A DNA stretch of 49,502 nt, taken from assembly GCF_028294535.1 (NCBI RefSeq), contig NZ_JAQBIE010000027.1:1-49502 (forward strand). The letters run 5' to 3'. Position numbers and translations under genes: made by a program. Shown piece by piece: positions 33,705 to 41,025 of this stretch. Within the stretch, counting starts at the first letter, position 1. The number at the start of each line of letters is the position of its first letter. The notes below the pieces were generated by a model. The model did not search any database, was not told the origin of the DNA, and saw only the letters and a list, made by a program, of their open reading frames with translations. The stretch comes from Paracoccus onchidii. GTDB lineage: Bacteria; Pseudomonadota; Alphaproteobacteria; Rhodobacterales; Rhodobacteraceae.

Positions 33705-34714
33705 GCCACGCCCCGTTCTCGCAGCCGTTCGGCCGTCACCAGGCCGCGCTCCAGCATGGCATTGCGGACCGTGTTCGAGATGGCGTTGGAGGGCAGATAG
33801 CCATCCCCGTTCACCAGCCCGGCGTAGAAGCCCGCGATTTCGTCCATGCTGGCCCGAGGTGTGTCAGCGGGCTTGCCGCCGCGCTTGCGGCGCTTGTCGC
33901 CCTCAATGGTTGTCCTGACCTCTGCGGTCCGTGCCGCCCGTTCCATCGCCCTGTCCAGCGCCCTCGGTCCGTCCGGCGGTGCGGGATGCGTGCTGCGGCT
34001 GTCACGCGCCACGGCGACGATCCGGTCTTCGCTGAGGCCGAGATCGGTGATCCAGCGACGAACGTGCTCCCTCGGTGGCCAGCCCTGCCACCAGCCGGGA
34101 AGGCCGGCATCGGAGTCGAAACCGAGGGCGTCGAGCAACTCTCCAAAAAATTCCTCAAATCGATCATCGCGCGCTCGCGCGCCCTCCTCCTCCTCCTTTA
34201 CTGGTTCCCTTAAAGGTTCTCTTACAAGGTTAGTGTCCGGATTCCGGACACGGAAATCGCCATTTTCCGGACACGGCTCTGCCCGAAATCCGGACACGGC
34301 TCCGTGTGCAGTTTCCGGACACGGGTTGACAGCGTTGGGCGACGTTGGACGGCTTTCGCCGTCAGGATGATCGTCTGAAAACCCGGGAAAATCGCCATGT
34401 CCGAATTCCGGAGACGGGTCGGATCGGGGGTCATCGAAGCTGTCCTCGAAACCGAGAATGTAGCGGGTCGGTTGCTGGCGTTTCGTCACCGGGTCGACGC
34501 TGGCGCAGCGCCGGATCAGACCGGCCAGTTCCAGCTTGCGGAGATGGTCGTTCAGGGCGGATCGGCTGATCTCGCAATCCGCCGCCAACCGCGCCTGTGT
34601 CGGAAAGCAGCCGAAATCGGGATTGTGCCGATCGCAGAGATGCCAGAGCACGATCTTGGTCGCGGGTTTCAACCCGCGCTGCAGGATGGCCCAGTTGGTC
34701 GCATAGTGACTCAT
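33701..34714 (-). CDS. Replication initiator-like helix-turn-helix protein (lambda O-like)
   Basis: Residues about 20-75 form a winged helix: TKIVLWHLCDRHNPDFGCFP, ARLAADCEISRSALNDHLRK, LELAGLIRR. The middle (about 95-180) is Pro/Ser-rich and contains DNA iterons, then a helical C-terminal domain follows. An N-terminal wHTH, central iterons and a separate C-terminal domain is the plan of lambda O. It would open the phage origin and recruit host helicase. It overlaps neighbours by 4 bp on each side. Confidence 0.7.
   Translation of the reverse strand: MSHYATNWAILQRGLKPATKIVLWHLCDRHNPDFGCFPTQARLAADCEISRSALNDHLRKLELAGLIRRCASVDPVTKRQQPTRYILGFEDSFDDPRSDPSPEFGHGDFPGFSDDHPDGESRPTSPNAVNPCPETAHGAVSGFRAEPCPENGDFRVRNPDTNLVREPLREPVKEEEEGARARDDRFEEFFGELLDALGFDSDAGLPGWWQGWPPREHVRRWITDLGLSEDRIVAVARDSRSTHPAPPDGPRALDRAMERAARTAEVRTTIEGDKRRKRGGKPADTPRASMDEIAGFYAGLVNGDGYLPSNAISNTVRNAMLERGLVTAERLRERGVA
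34243..34417 (+). repeat. Iterons TCCGGACACGG inside the O-like gene (probable phage origin)
   Basis: Exact 11-bp copies start at 34243, 34266, 34289 and 34314 (spacings 23, 23, 25), with a one-mismatch copy (TCCGGAGACGG) at 34407-34417. They fall in the linker part of the initiator gene, where lambda-type phages keep ori. In protein they give repeated PCPE/GFR words. Confidence 0.7.
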
Positions 34715-35109
34715 GCGCAGGCCCTCCGGCGCGGGTTCAGGGCCTGCGCCCGTGTGGTGATGCCGTGATCGGCGAGGGCGCCCAGCGCGTCCTCGACCGA
34801 GCGGACCAGCGCCCAGCCGAAGCCCTGCGCCTTCACCATGTCGCGGAATGCCATCTGCTCGGGGCTGAGCCTGCCGGAGGGACTTTTGACTTCCAGAAAC
34901 AGTACCTGACCGCCGGTGAGGACGATCAGATCGGCAAAGCCCGGACAGACGCCCATGCCGGTCAGAATAGCCTGGCGTTGGCGGGCAGCCTTGCCGCCGC
35001 CGCCGACCTCGTTGGCGGAATGGTGGATGATGGCATCGCGCGGCAGAACGATGCGCAGCGTGTGGACGATGGCGCGCTGGATATCGGCCTCAGGGGTGCG
35101 GCGGGTCAT
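34711..35109 (-). CDS. VRR-NUC domain nuclease
   Basis: The 132-aa protein has the PD-(D/E)xK core of VRR-NUC: PEADIQRAIVHTLR, GFADLIVLTGGQVLFLEVKS, and GRLSPEQMAFRD. Phage VRR-NUC proteins are probable Holliday-junction or structure-specific nucleases in replication and recombination. It overlaps both neighbours by 4 bp in the early operon. Confidence 0.87.
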   Translation of the reverse strand: MTRRTPEADIQRAIVHTLRIVLPRDAIIHHSANEVGGGGKAARQRQAILTGMGVCPGFADLIVLTGGQVLFLEVKSPSGRLSPEQMAFRDMVKAQGFGWALVRSVEDALGALADHGITTRAQALNPRRRACA

Positions 35110-35375
35110 GCGGCACCGCCTTTCGGCTTCCGGCTCGACACGGCGATCAGCAGACCGGCGAGGGCGAGTGCCTCGCGGCTTTCCTGCGGGTCGGGGCTGT
35201 GGGCGGCAATAGCGCGGCAGGCGAGGACGATCAGGCTGTCCGGGTGATGCACGAAGTCGGCGACGATTCCGCGTGCCTCAGTGAGACGCTGGGCTGGCCA
35301 GTCGGACGGGCAGGGCGCCGCATCCGTACTGTTGCAACCGACGTCGGAGGTGTGGATCGGTGACATTGCGTTCAT
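35106..35375 (-). CDS. Hypothetical early phage protein (89 aa)
   Basis: Not recognised. The protein is mostly helical (LTEARGIVADFVHHPDSLIV, ESREALALAGLLIAVSSRK). It is held in place by 4-bp overlaps with the HTH gene before and the VRR-NUC gene after it, which supports its being real. Confidence 0.62.
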   Translation of the reverse strand: MNAMSPIHTSDVGCNSTDAAPCPSDWPAQRLTEARGIVADFVHHPDSLIVLACRAIAAHSPDPQESREALALAGLLIAVSSRKPKGGAA

Positions 35376-35632
35376 TTCCGCCCCCGAGGTTTGCTGGCGG
35401 TCTTCTTCGCGACACTCGGCATCTCCTGCGACTGCAGCCAGTCCTGCACAACGCTCATCCGGTAAAAGATCTTGCGGCCGGCACGGACGCAGGCCGGGCC
35501 CTTCCGCCGCCGCTCCCAGCGCCCCAGCGTGTCGACCGTGAGGCCCAGTTCCTGGGCCAGGTCATATCGGCTGATCCAGCCGCGCAGCAGGCGCGGCTGG
35601 ATTGCCGGTTCCGCACTCATGGGTTGTGTCAT
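35372..35632 (-). CDS. Excisionase/AlpA-like helix-turn-helix protein
   Basis: ATG 35632 (MTQPMSAEPAIQPRLLRGW) gives 86 aa with a MerR/Xis-type winged helix ISRYDLAQELGLTVDTLGRW followed by RKIFYRMSVVQDWLQS, then a basic tail. Such proteins act as excisionases or as small regulators. It is the first gene of the five-gene early operon and shares an upstream 24-bp sequence with the integrase gene. The frame is open to 35692 but without a better start. Confidence 0.75.
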   Translation of the reverse strand: MTQPMSAEPAIQPRLLRGWISRYDLAQELGLTVDTLGRWERRRKGPACVRAGRKIFYRMSVVQDWLQSQEMPSVAKKTASKPRGRK

Positions 35633-35702
35633 GCTCTTGCCTCCTTCTCGCATCGCCCGAACCGGGCGGCTGACGGGGAGAAGAACAATCACATCGAAAG
35701 CC

Positions 35703-35726
35703 CCGGCAGGGAGGCGGAAGGTGGCG
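35703..35726 (-). repeat. 24-bp direct repeat, copy upstream of the xis-like gene
   Basis: Identical over 24 bp to 38075-38098. This copy ends about 70 bp before the xis-like start; the other lies about 75 bp before the integrase start, in the same orientation relative to the gene. Its core on the + strand is GGGAGGCGGAAGGTGGCG. Shared position suggests a common regulator, or Xis binding. Confidence 0.72.
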
Positions 35727-35749
35727 TAATTCCCCCGGACTTACGCCAC
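35721..35749. promoter_or_regulatory. Perfect inverted repeat GTGGCGTAA-N11-TTACGCCAC
   Basis: Nine-base arms at 35721-35729 and 35741-35749 in the leader of the early operon, partly overlapping the 24-bp repeat. CCCCA-N8-TGGGG plus TTTT follows at 35749-35770. It could be an operator or an attenuator-type hairpin. Confidence 0.5.
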
Positions 35750-35833
35750 CCCATATTTTGCTGGGGTTTTGCGCGATTCGCATCCGTTCGACCGGCAGGC
35801 GCCCCGGCGAAGCGGCGAGCATGCCGGTGTGAC

Positions 35834-35892
35834 ATTATGCTGCATGTTCGGGAAACATCTGCAATTGCTGCGGTGCAGAACGTGTCAAGAAC
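35834..35892 (-). promoter_or_regulatory. Early leftward promoter region with SOS (LexA) box
   Basis: On the minus strand GTTC TTGACAC GTTC (35892-35878) is an exact alphaproteobacterial LexA box, and TTGACA inside it is a consensus -35. The -10 is not clear; CATAAT at 35839-35834 is a candidate for a second start. An inverted repeat ATGTT-N5-AACAT (35844-35858) lies just downstream. The rest of the 412-bp gap between 35693 and 36105 shows no gene. Confidence 0.65.
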
Positions 35893-36105
35893 GATGTTCC
35901 CCTTATCCCCAGCCATTGGCTCTTGCCAAATCGCGTCCCGGTGGTGAAAAAATCTGCCCAATCACGCCCGAAGCGGCCGACTTACGTGGACTTGCAGCGC
36001 AGTCCGCGAACGCTAGAGCTGTGCCCTTAGGGAGGTGATCGAGGCAGGGCGCCGATGGTCGGAAGGACCGACTGTCCGGCGCAGGAAGACAGGGAGATGA
36101 CACCA

Positions 36106-36702
36106 ATGGCATTGCCACAACGCGCGTTTTACACAGTTCAGGAGGCAGCACTTCGCTGGGAATGCGCGTTGAGCGACCTCGCTGGATGGGCCGCGACCGG
36201 AAAACTGGAGATCGTGACGGCGATCCGGCCGATGATTCAGGGTGGCCATGTCCATGCTGGCTTTGTCGTGGTAGAGGCGGCTGATATTCTGGAGCTGTTT
36301 TGGCCAGGTCACGGGGCGCCGGACGTCGCAACCCTGCGGCGCTTTCGCCCTGTCGGCACAGAAGACTGGATCCTGATCGAGAGCCCAGCCGATTTTGTTA
36401 AGGTTCACCTTGGTCGCCTGATGATCACTGTCGAGGAAATGCACCGCTTCGAAACGACCCACGGGCTGATGCGGCGTCTGACGATCAATAACGGCGCGCC
36501 GTCGCGCCACAATTGGGAAGGCCTGCTGGCCTTTCTGATCCATCGGGTACATGGGGAGGGCGTGCCCGCGACACAGGGCGAGTTGATCGCCATCGCACTG
36601 GATTGGTTCGCGCAGCATTCCGAGGGCGGCGACATCCCCGATGAAAGTACCATCCGGCGAAGGCTGGGGCCGATCTGGAAGATGCTGCGGGAGAATGCCT
36701 GA
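36106..36702 (+). CDS. Hypothetical HTH-like protein divergent from early operon (198 aa)
   Basis: ATG 36106 is preferred because GGGAG ends nine bases upstream; ATG 36097 abuts that site. The protein (MALPQRAFYTVQEAALRWEC) has an N-terminal segment like an excisionase/HTH fold (VQEAALRWECALSDLAGWAA) and a C-terminal part IPDESTIRRRLGPIWKMLRE that resembles a recognition helix. I do not recognise a family. Being divergent from the early operon, it could be the lysogeny regulator, since no CI-like gene is seen. Confidence 0.6.
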   Translation: MALPQRAFYTVQEAALRWECALSDLAGWAATGKLEIVTAIRPMIQGGHVHAGFVVVEAADILELFWPGHGAPDVATLRRFRPVGTEDWILIESPADFVKVHLGRLMITVEEMHRFETTHGLMRRLTINNGAPSRHNWEGLLAFLIHRVHGEGVPATQGELIAIALDWFAQHSEGGDIPDESTIRRRLGPIWKMLRENA

Positions 36703-36736
36703 AGGCAGGGCAGCATACCGGCCAGCGCGGCGAGGA

Positions 36737-37999
36737 TCAGGCGCTCCTGCGGGCCTGATCCCCGGCATCATGCACCAGCACCGGCTTCGGGCGGAAGGCG
36801 CTGGCCACGGCATCGACCCCGGCGCGCAGCGGCGAATCCATCAGATGGGCATAGCGCGCCGTCGTCTGGGTCTGGCTGTGGCCCAAGAGCTTGCCGATCA
36901 TCTCCAGCGAGGCGCCGCCGCTGACCAGCAGCGAGGCGAAGGTGTGACGCAGGTCGTGGATCCGGACATCCTCGATCCCGACCTGTTTCTGGATCCGTTT
37001 CCAGAAGTTCCGGATTTCCTTCACCGGCTGACCCGGCACATCGCCCGGAAACAGAAATGCGCAGCCGCACGGCACCAGCAACTGGCGCTGACGGACGATG
37101 GCGGCGGCTTCATCCGAGATCGGCAGACGGTGAATCTTGCGCTGCTTGGTCATGCTGGCGGGCTTCGACCAGCTCAGATGTTCGAGGTTGAAATGCTCGA
37201 ACCTTGCCTGCCGGACCTCGCCGACCCGCGCCCCGGTCAGCATGCAGAGCCGGATGATATCAGCCGCGCGTCGGTCCTCGGCCGCGTCCAGCGCGGCGGC
37301 GAGCTTGCGGATCTCCTCCTGCGACAGGAATCGCTCGCGCGGGTTTTCGATGCGGCGGCGAAACCCCGAGGCCGGATTGTCCTCGCGCCAGCCCCAGCTC
37401 TGGGCATAGGTGAACATCTTTCGAAGCACCTCGCCGACACGGTTGGCGCGCACCGGGGTGGGCTTCGACCCCTGCAGCTTCCGCGCGCGGTTGTTGGGCT
37501 TGGCCTTGTGTGGCCGACACCGCCCCTCCGCGATCCGGTTCAAGAGCTTTTCCACATCATAGGGCGTGATCTCGGTGACAAGGCGGTTGTTCCAGTCCGG
37601 CCCGATCAGCTTCGTCAGCATGGATCGCTGATCCGAGGCGTTGGTCTTGGCCAGATTGGGCAGATGCACCTCGGCATAGCGCTCGGCCAGGTCCCTGAAC
37701 CGGGGCGCGTCCCGCCCGTCCTCCTTTGCGCCCAGCGGATCGCCCCCGGCATCGATATCGCGCCGCAGCTCCTTCGCCCGCTCCCGCGCCGCCGCCGTTG
37801 ACCATTCCGGCCAGCGCCCCAGCGTCATCCGCCGCTGCCGCCCGGCATGACGGTAATCCAGCGTGAAGGCGCGGTTGCCGGAGCGGTAGATGCAGATGGC
37901 AAACCCCCGCACCTCGCTGTCGAAGATCTGATAGTCCCGGCCCGGTTCCGGCACCGCCTCCCGCACCGATTTCTCGTTCAGTCTCAATCGCTTCACCAT
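36737..37999 (-). CDS. Tyrosine recombinase integrase (P4/DUF4102-type)
   Basis: ATG 37999 (MVKRLRLNEKSVREAVPEPG) is chosen; the frame is open to 38059. The N-terminal DUF4102-like arm-binding domain has DYQIFDSEVRGFAICIYRSG. The catalytic domain has Arg in TGARVGEVR, HxxR in HDLRHTFASLL, GHSQTQTT and the Tyr in ARYAHLMDSP. It would integrate the element at the tRNA site. Oddly it lies 11 kb from the right repeat, with the catabolic genes outside it. The gene is convergent with the 36106 gene. Confidence 0.93.
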   Translation of the reverse strand: MVKRLRLNEKSVREAVPEPGRDYQIFDSEVRGFAICIYRSGNRAFTLDYRHAGRQRRMTLGRWPEWSTAAARERAKELRRDIDAGGDPLGAKEDGRDAPRFRDLAERYAEVHLPNLAKTNASDQRSMLTKLIGPDWNNRLVTEITPYDVEKLLNRIAEGRCRPHKAKPNNRARKLQGSKPTPVRANRVGEVLRKMFTYAQSWGWREDNPASGFRRRIENPRERFLSQEEIRKLAAALDAAEDRRAADIIRLCMLTGARVGEVRQARFEHFNLEHLSWSKPASMTKQRKIHRLPISDEAAAIVRQRQLLVPCGCAFLFPGDVPGQPVKEIRNFWKRIQKQVGIEDVRIHDLRHTFASLLVSGGASLEMIGKLLGHSQTQTTARYAHLMDSPLRAGVDAVASAFRPKPVLVHDAGDQARRSA

Positions 38000-38074
38000 G
38001 CCCAGCGCCTCCTTCTTGCATCCCACATGAGGCTCAGCCTCGCGCGCATGGCAAGTCATACATCGCCGCCCGGA

Positions 38075-38098
38075 CCGGCAGGGAGGCGGAAGGTGGCG
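38075..38098 (-). repeat. 24-bp direct repeat, copy upstream of the integrase gene
   Basis: Identical to 35703-35726; it lies about 75 bp before the integrase ATG in the integrase promoter region. The rest of 38000-38215 has no gene, only an ACGTTC/GAACGT inverted repeat (38199-38216) at the end of the next gene. Confidence 0.72.
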
Positions 38099-38215
38099 GA
38101 AGTCGGAGGGAGACGTGCCGGTACTGAACAGATAGACACCAATCTTGATGGCCGTTCCCGCAGACCTTCATAGGAAAGCCCCAGAAGTTACCCTAAGCAC
38201 GTTCTAGGAGGAACG

Positions 38216-39142
38216 TTACTCCTGTCCAAACATGGACCGGCCTTCGACCATTAGGCTCGCATGTAGGATGTTGCCAGTGTCGGATTCGGTAATGAACAGG
38301 CTAGGATGAGCCATATCGCCGAATGCGAGATTGGTCGTCGTGACGCCTGTTTGGCTGACAACGCGATATGTCGGCGCGCCCATTCTTGAAACGCCCCAAA
38401 CGCATCCATTCCCCGCATGCGCTATCCACAGTCCTCCCTGTGAATCGACAGCCAAGCCGTCCGGGCCCGACAGACCTCCGGAAAGCTGGACGAACACACC
38501 AACCTTGGAAACCGAACCATCCGCCATCAACGGAAGTCGCCAAACACTGTTGCCTCGTGTCATTGCCACATAAAGCGCGTCCTCATGCTCGTTCAGCACG
38601 ATGCCATTCGGACTCGGGCCTGTGTCGATGAGCAGGTCGAGCCGATCCTGTTCGGGCTGATAGCGATAGACGCGGCCGTTTGGCATTTGCATCCCGCTCT
38701 GACCCTGATCGGTGAAATAGAGCGTTCCTCGACTGTCGAAGACGAGGTCGTTGCAGCCGCGAAAATGTTCGGAGTGGCGATGGGTCACCACCGGCTCGAT
38801 AGTGCCGGTCACCGGATCAAGCACCATGATGCCGTTTTTGTAATCGGCTATGAATGCTCGGCCATCGCCATGAAACTTCAGGCCATTCGGCCAACCGTCA
38901 TATTCCGCGACAAGCGACCATTTTCGGTCGGGAGAAATTCGGAATACTCGTCCATAGGGAATATCCGTTACCCATAGATTGCCGTCGCGGTCGAAGCTGG
39001 GGCCTTCAAGAAAGCTGTCGATCTCTCGGCCCGGCTTGTTGGCGGCAGCCCAAGCCGGAGAGGTGTTCTTGATGCGGAACTCGGAAGGCATGGTGGTCCA
39101 GACATCTGCGTCGATGATCTGTGGTGCTGGGTAGAAGGACAT
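38216..39142 (-). CDS. SMP-30/gluconolactonase family lactonase
   Basis: ATG 39142 with GAGGAG upstream gives 308 aa (MSFYPAPQIIDADVWTTMP). Beta-propeller repeats of the SMP-30/LRE family are clear: EGPSFDRDGNLWVTDIPYGR, WPNGLKFHGDGRAFIADYKN, GCNDLVFDSRGTLYFTDQGQ and LSGPDGLAVDSQGGLWIAHA. The conserved metal ligands Glu, Asn and Asp lie in EGPSF, CNDLV and GPDG. It would hydrolyse a lactone. It lies immediately downstream of the IclR gene (11-bp gap), in one leftward unit. Confidence 0.88.
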   Translation of the reverse strand: MSFYPAPQIIDADVWTTMPSEFRIKNTSPAWAAANKPGREIDSFLEGPSFDRDGNLWVTDIPYGRVFRISPDRKWSLVAEYDGWPNGLKFHGDGRAFIADYKNGIMVLDPVTGTIEPVVTHRHSEHFRGCNDLVFDSRGTLYFTDQGQSGMQMPNGRVYRYQPEQDRLDLLIDTGPSPNGIVLNEHEDALYVAMTRGNSVWRLPLMADGSVSKVGVFVQLSGGLSGPDGLAVDSQGGLWIAHAGNGCVWGVSRMGAPTYRVVSQTGVTTTNLAFGDMAHPSLFITESDTGNILHASLMVEGRSMFGQE

Positions 39143-39153
39143 GATTTCTCTCC

Positions 39154-39837
39154 TCAGGCGGTCAATTGATTGACCAGTCGTTGCCGGCTGGCCTCTAGGG
39201 CGGCGATCAGGCTGGGGCGGGTATCGGGAGCGAAGCGCGTGATCAGGCCCGATACCGCAAGTGCGCCAATAAGCTGGCCGTTGGCTGACATGATCGGAAC
39301 CGCGATGGCGGCGACATCGCCGTCGCGTTCTCCGAGCGAAATGGCGTGACCCGCTGCGCGGATGACTGGATCGCCTTCCCCTAGCTTGGGCGAAAAGGCG
39401 AGAAGCACCTTGCCGCTGGCGCCCTGCGTGATCGGCATCCGGGCGCCCTCGATGATGGAATGGCGTATCGCACGCAATGGCTCGCTGCGGAACAGACAAA
39501 CCCGGCTGTCGCCTTCGCGGATGTAATATGAAGCGGTCTCGTTGGTTTCATCCGAAAGCTGCTTCAATTCGGGGCGCATTACCCCTGCCAAGTCGAAGCT
39601 CTGCCGATAGTTCGAACCGATACGCCAAGCAGTCGGGCCGAGGCGAAAGCGGCCGCCCTCGTCGCGGATCAGGTAGCCGAATCGCTCAAGTGAGACACCC
39701 AGCCTGAGAATCGTGCTTTTGTATTGCCCTGTTCGTTTCGAGATCTCGGCCAAGCTGAGATCGGGCGATTCCGGATCGAAGCAATCGAGAATTTGTAGAG
39801 CGCGTTCAACGGCTTCGACGCCTTTTGCCTCGGTCAT
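39154..39837 (-). CDS. IclR-family transcriptional regulator
   Basis: ATG 39837 has GGGAGGG just upstream; an in-frame ATG at 39867 is less good. The 227-aa protein has the IclR winged helix (VEAVERALQILDCFD, LAEISKRTGQYKSTILRLGV) and the ligand-binding domain with GASGKVLLAFSP and GDVAAIAVPIMSANGQLIGALAVSG (split: GDVAAIAVPIMS, GQLIGALAVSG). It is divergent from the TAXI-TRAP operon and likely controls it through the operator at 39890-39926, responding to the imported acid or a metabolite. Confidence 0.9.
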   Translation of the reverse strand: MTEAKGVEAVERALQILDCFDPESPDLSLAEISKRTGQYKSTILRLGVSLERFGYLIRDEGGRFRLGPTAWRIGSNYRQSFDLAGVMRPELKQLSDETNETASYYIREGDSRVCLFRSEPLRAIRHSIIEGARMPITQGASGKVLLAFSPKLGEGDPVIRAAGHAISLGERDGDVAAIAVPIMSANGQLIGALAVSGLITRFAPDTRPSLIAALEASRQRLVNQLTA

Positions 39838-39860
39838 TCGTCCCTCCCTTTCGGAGAAGA

Positions 39861-39889
39861 TTGACACAACAGCATCAATAAAGCATAAC
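39861..39889 (+). promoter_or_regulatory. Sigma-70-type promoter for the catabolic operon
   Basis: TTGACA (39861-39866), 17-bp spacer, CATAAC (39884-39889). It faces the TAXI-binding-protein gene and directly abuts the inverted repeat at 39890, so a bound regulator would cover the transcription start. Confidence 0.55.
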
Positions 39890-39926
39890 GTTCTATTAGA
39901 TGCAATAACATTCTGTTAGATAGAAC
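39890..39926. promoter_or_regulatory. Probable IclR operator
   Basis: Inverted repeat GTTCTAT (39890-39896) / ATAGAAC (39920-39926), with a direct repeat TTCTATTAGAT / TTCTGTTAGAT at 39891 and 39911 (20-bp period). It lies in the divergent gap between the IclR gene and the operon it probably controls. Confidence 0.65.
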
Positions 39927-39943
39927 GATTGGGAGGAGAAGCC

Positions 39944-40924
39944 ATGACGTTCACTTACCGGGCAATGATCCTGTCGACGGCCATCGCGATGAGCGGAGGT
40001 GTCGCCAAGGCGCAGGACATCATCTTCAGCGGGGTCTCGACCACGTCAGACGATTACCAGCTGGGTGTCGTATGGTCGGGCATCGCGCGTGAGGCGGGCC
40101 TTTCGATGACGGTGGTCGAGAACGGCACCGTCGCGGGGATGCGTAAGGCAGCGCTGGGAGAGGTCGACATGGTCGGTGTCGGGGCGCCTCACTACCTCGA
40201 CGCCGTCGACGGAACCGGTAGCTATTCCGAGGATCCCGAGGACCTACGCGAAGGCTACAAGACCATGAAGGCGATCCTAGCGCTGCCCGTCGGGATGGCC
40301 CAGTATGTGGCGCGCTCGGATGCCGGTATCGAGAGTTTCAAGGACCTCGCCGGCCACAAGGTCGGTATCGGCCGACCCGGTGGCAATGCGGGCAAGGTGA
40401 CAGAAACGCTGTTCCAGATTCATGGCATCGCCGACTCGGTCCAGGCACAGGCGATCGAATACGGCCCCGCGCTGGACCAGATGGCGGCGAGCACCATGGA
40501 TGCCACCCTTGTCTGGGGATCGATCCCGACCGCGGTGATCGACAACGCGTCGCGCCAGATGGAACTGCGCTTCGTCTCGCCCGATCCGACGACGCTGGAA
40601 GAGTTCCAGAGCACAATCACCAACGGCGAGTATTACGTCTATCAGCGAGTTCCGGCTGACGTTATCGAAAAGGCCTATGAAGGGCGGGTCGCCGCTGACG
40701 GGGACGCCTATTTCTGGACTTTCCCCTATCAGATCATGGTGCGCGGCGAGATTGACGAGGAAATCGTCTATCAGCTGACCAAGGCGCTGTGGGAGAATAT
40801 CCAGAAGGTGAACGATGCTTCTGCTGGCCTGTCGCTGGTCAACCTTGACGAAGCGTTGACCTCCATCTCGGCCGAACTGCATCCCGGTGCCGCCCGCTAT
40901 TACAAAGAGATCGGGCGCATGTGA
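39944..40924 (+). CDS. TAXI-family TRAP transporter substrate-binding protein
   Basis: ATG 39944 follows GGAGGAG. The 326-aa protein has a signal peptide (ILSTAIAMSGGVAKAQD) and TAXI-family content: YQLGVVWSGIAREAGLSMTV, TVAGMRKAALGEVDMVGVGA and AGHKVGIGRPGGNAGKVTE. It would bind a carboxylate in the periplasm and deliver it to the fused permease encoded next. It is the first gene of the operon. Confidence 0.87.
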   Translation: MTFTYRAMILSTAIAMSGGVAKAQDIIFSGVSTTSDDYQLGVVWSGIAREAGLSMTVVENGTVAGMRKAALGEVDMVGVGAPHYLDAVDGTGSYSEDPEDLREGYKTMKAILALPVGMAQYVARSDAGIESFKDLAGHKVGIGRPGGNAGKVTETLFQIHGIADSVQAQAIEYGPALDQMAASTMDATLVWGSIPTAVIDNASRQMELRFVSPDPTTLEEFQSTITNGEYYVYQRVPADVIEKAYEGRVAADGDAYFWTFPYQIMVRGEIDEEIVYQLTKALWENIQKVNDASAGLSLVNLDEALTSISAELHPGAARYYKEIGRM

Positions 40925-40931
40925 TTGCATT

Positions 40932-40954
40932 CGGGCGGCCGTTATGGCCGCCCG
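40932..40954 (+). terminator. GC-rich intercistronic hairpin after the TAXI gene
   Basis: Perfect 9-bp stem CGGGCGGCC/GGCCGCCCG around GTTAT, eight bases after the stop codon, with no U-tract. It probably stabilises the upstream message or partly terminates, raising binding protein over permease. Confidence 0.55.
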
Positions 40955-41025
40955 TCAATCAACCCAGGCGCATCGCCCGGGGATCCTTTTAGCCAAACAG
41001 CCAACCTTATCGAAGGAACGAGCAT

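Noticed and set aside
34243..34417. CRISPR-like array
   Set aside because: Repeats are only 11 bp, spacers about 12 bp, inside a coding gene, with no cas genes; iterons fit better.
38000..38215. Internal attachment site marking the right end of the prophage
   Set aside because: I looked for a copy of the tRNA repeat beside the integrase and found only an 8-base match (TGAAGGTC on the minus strand), which is no better than chance.
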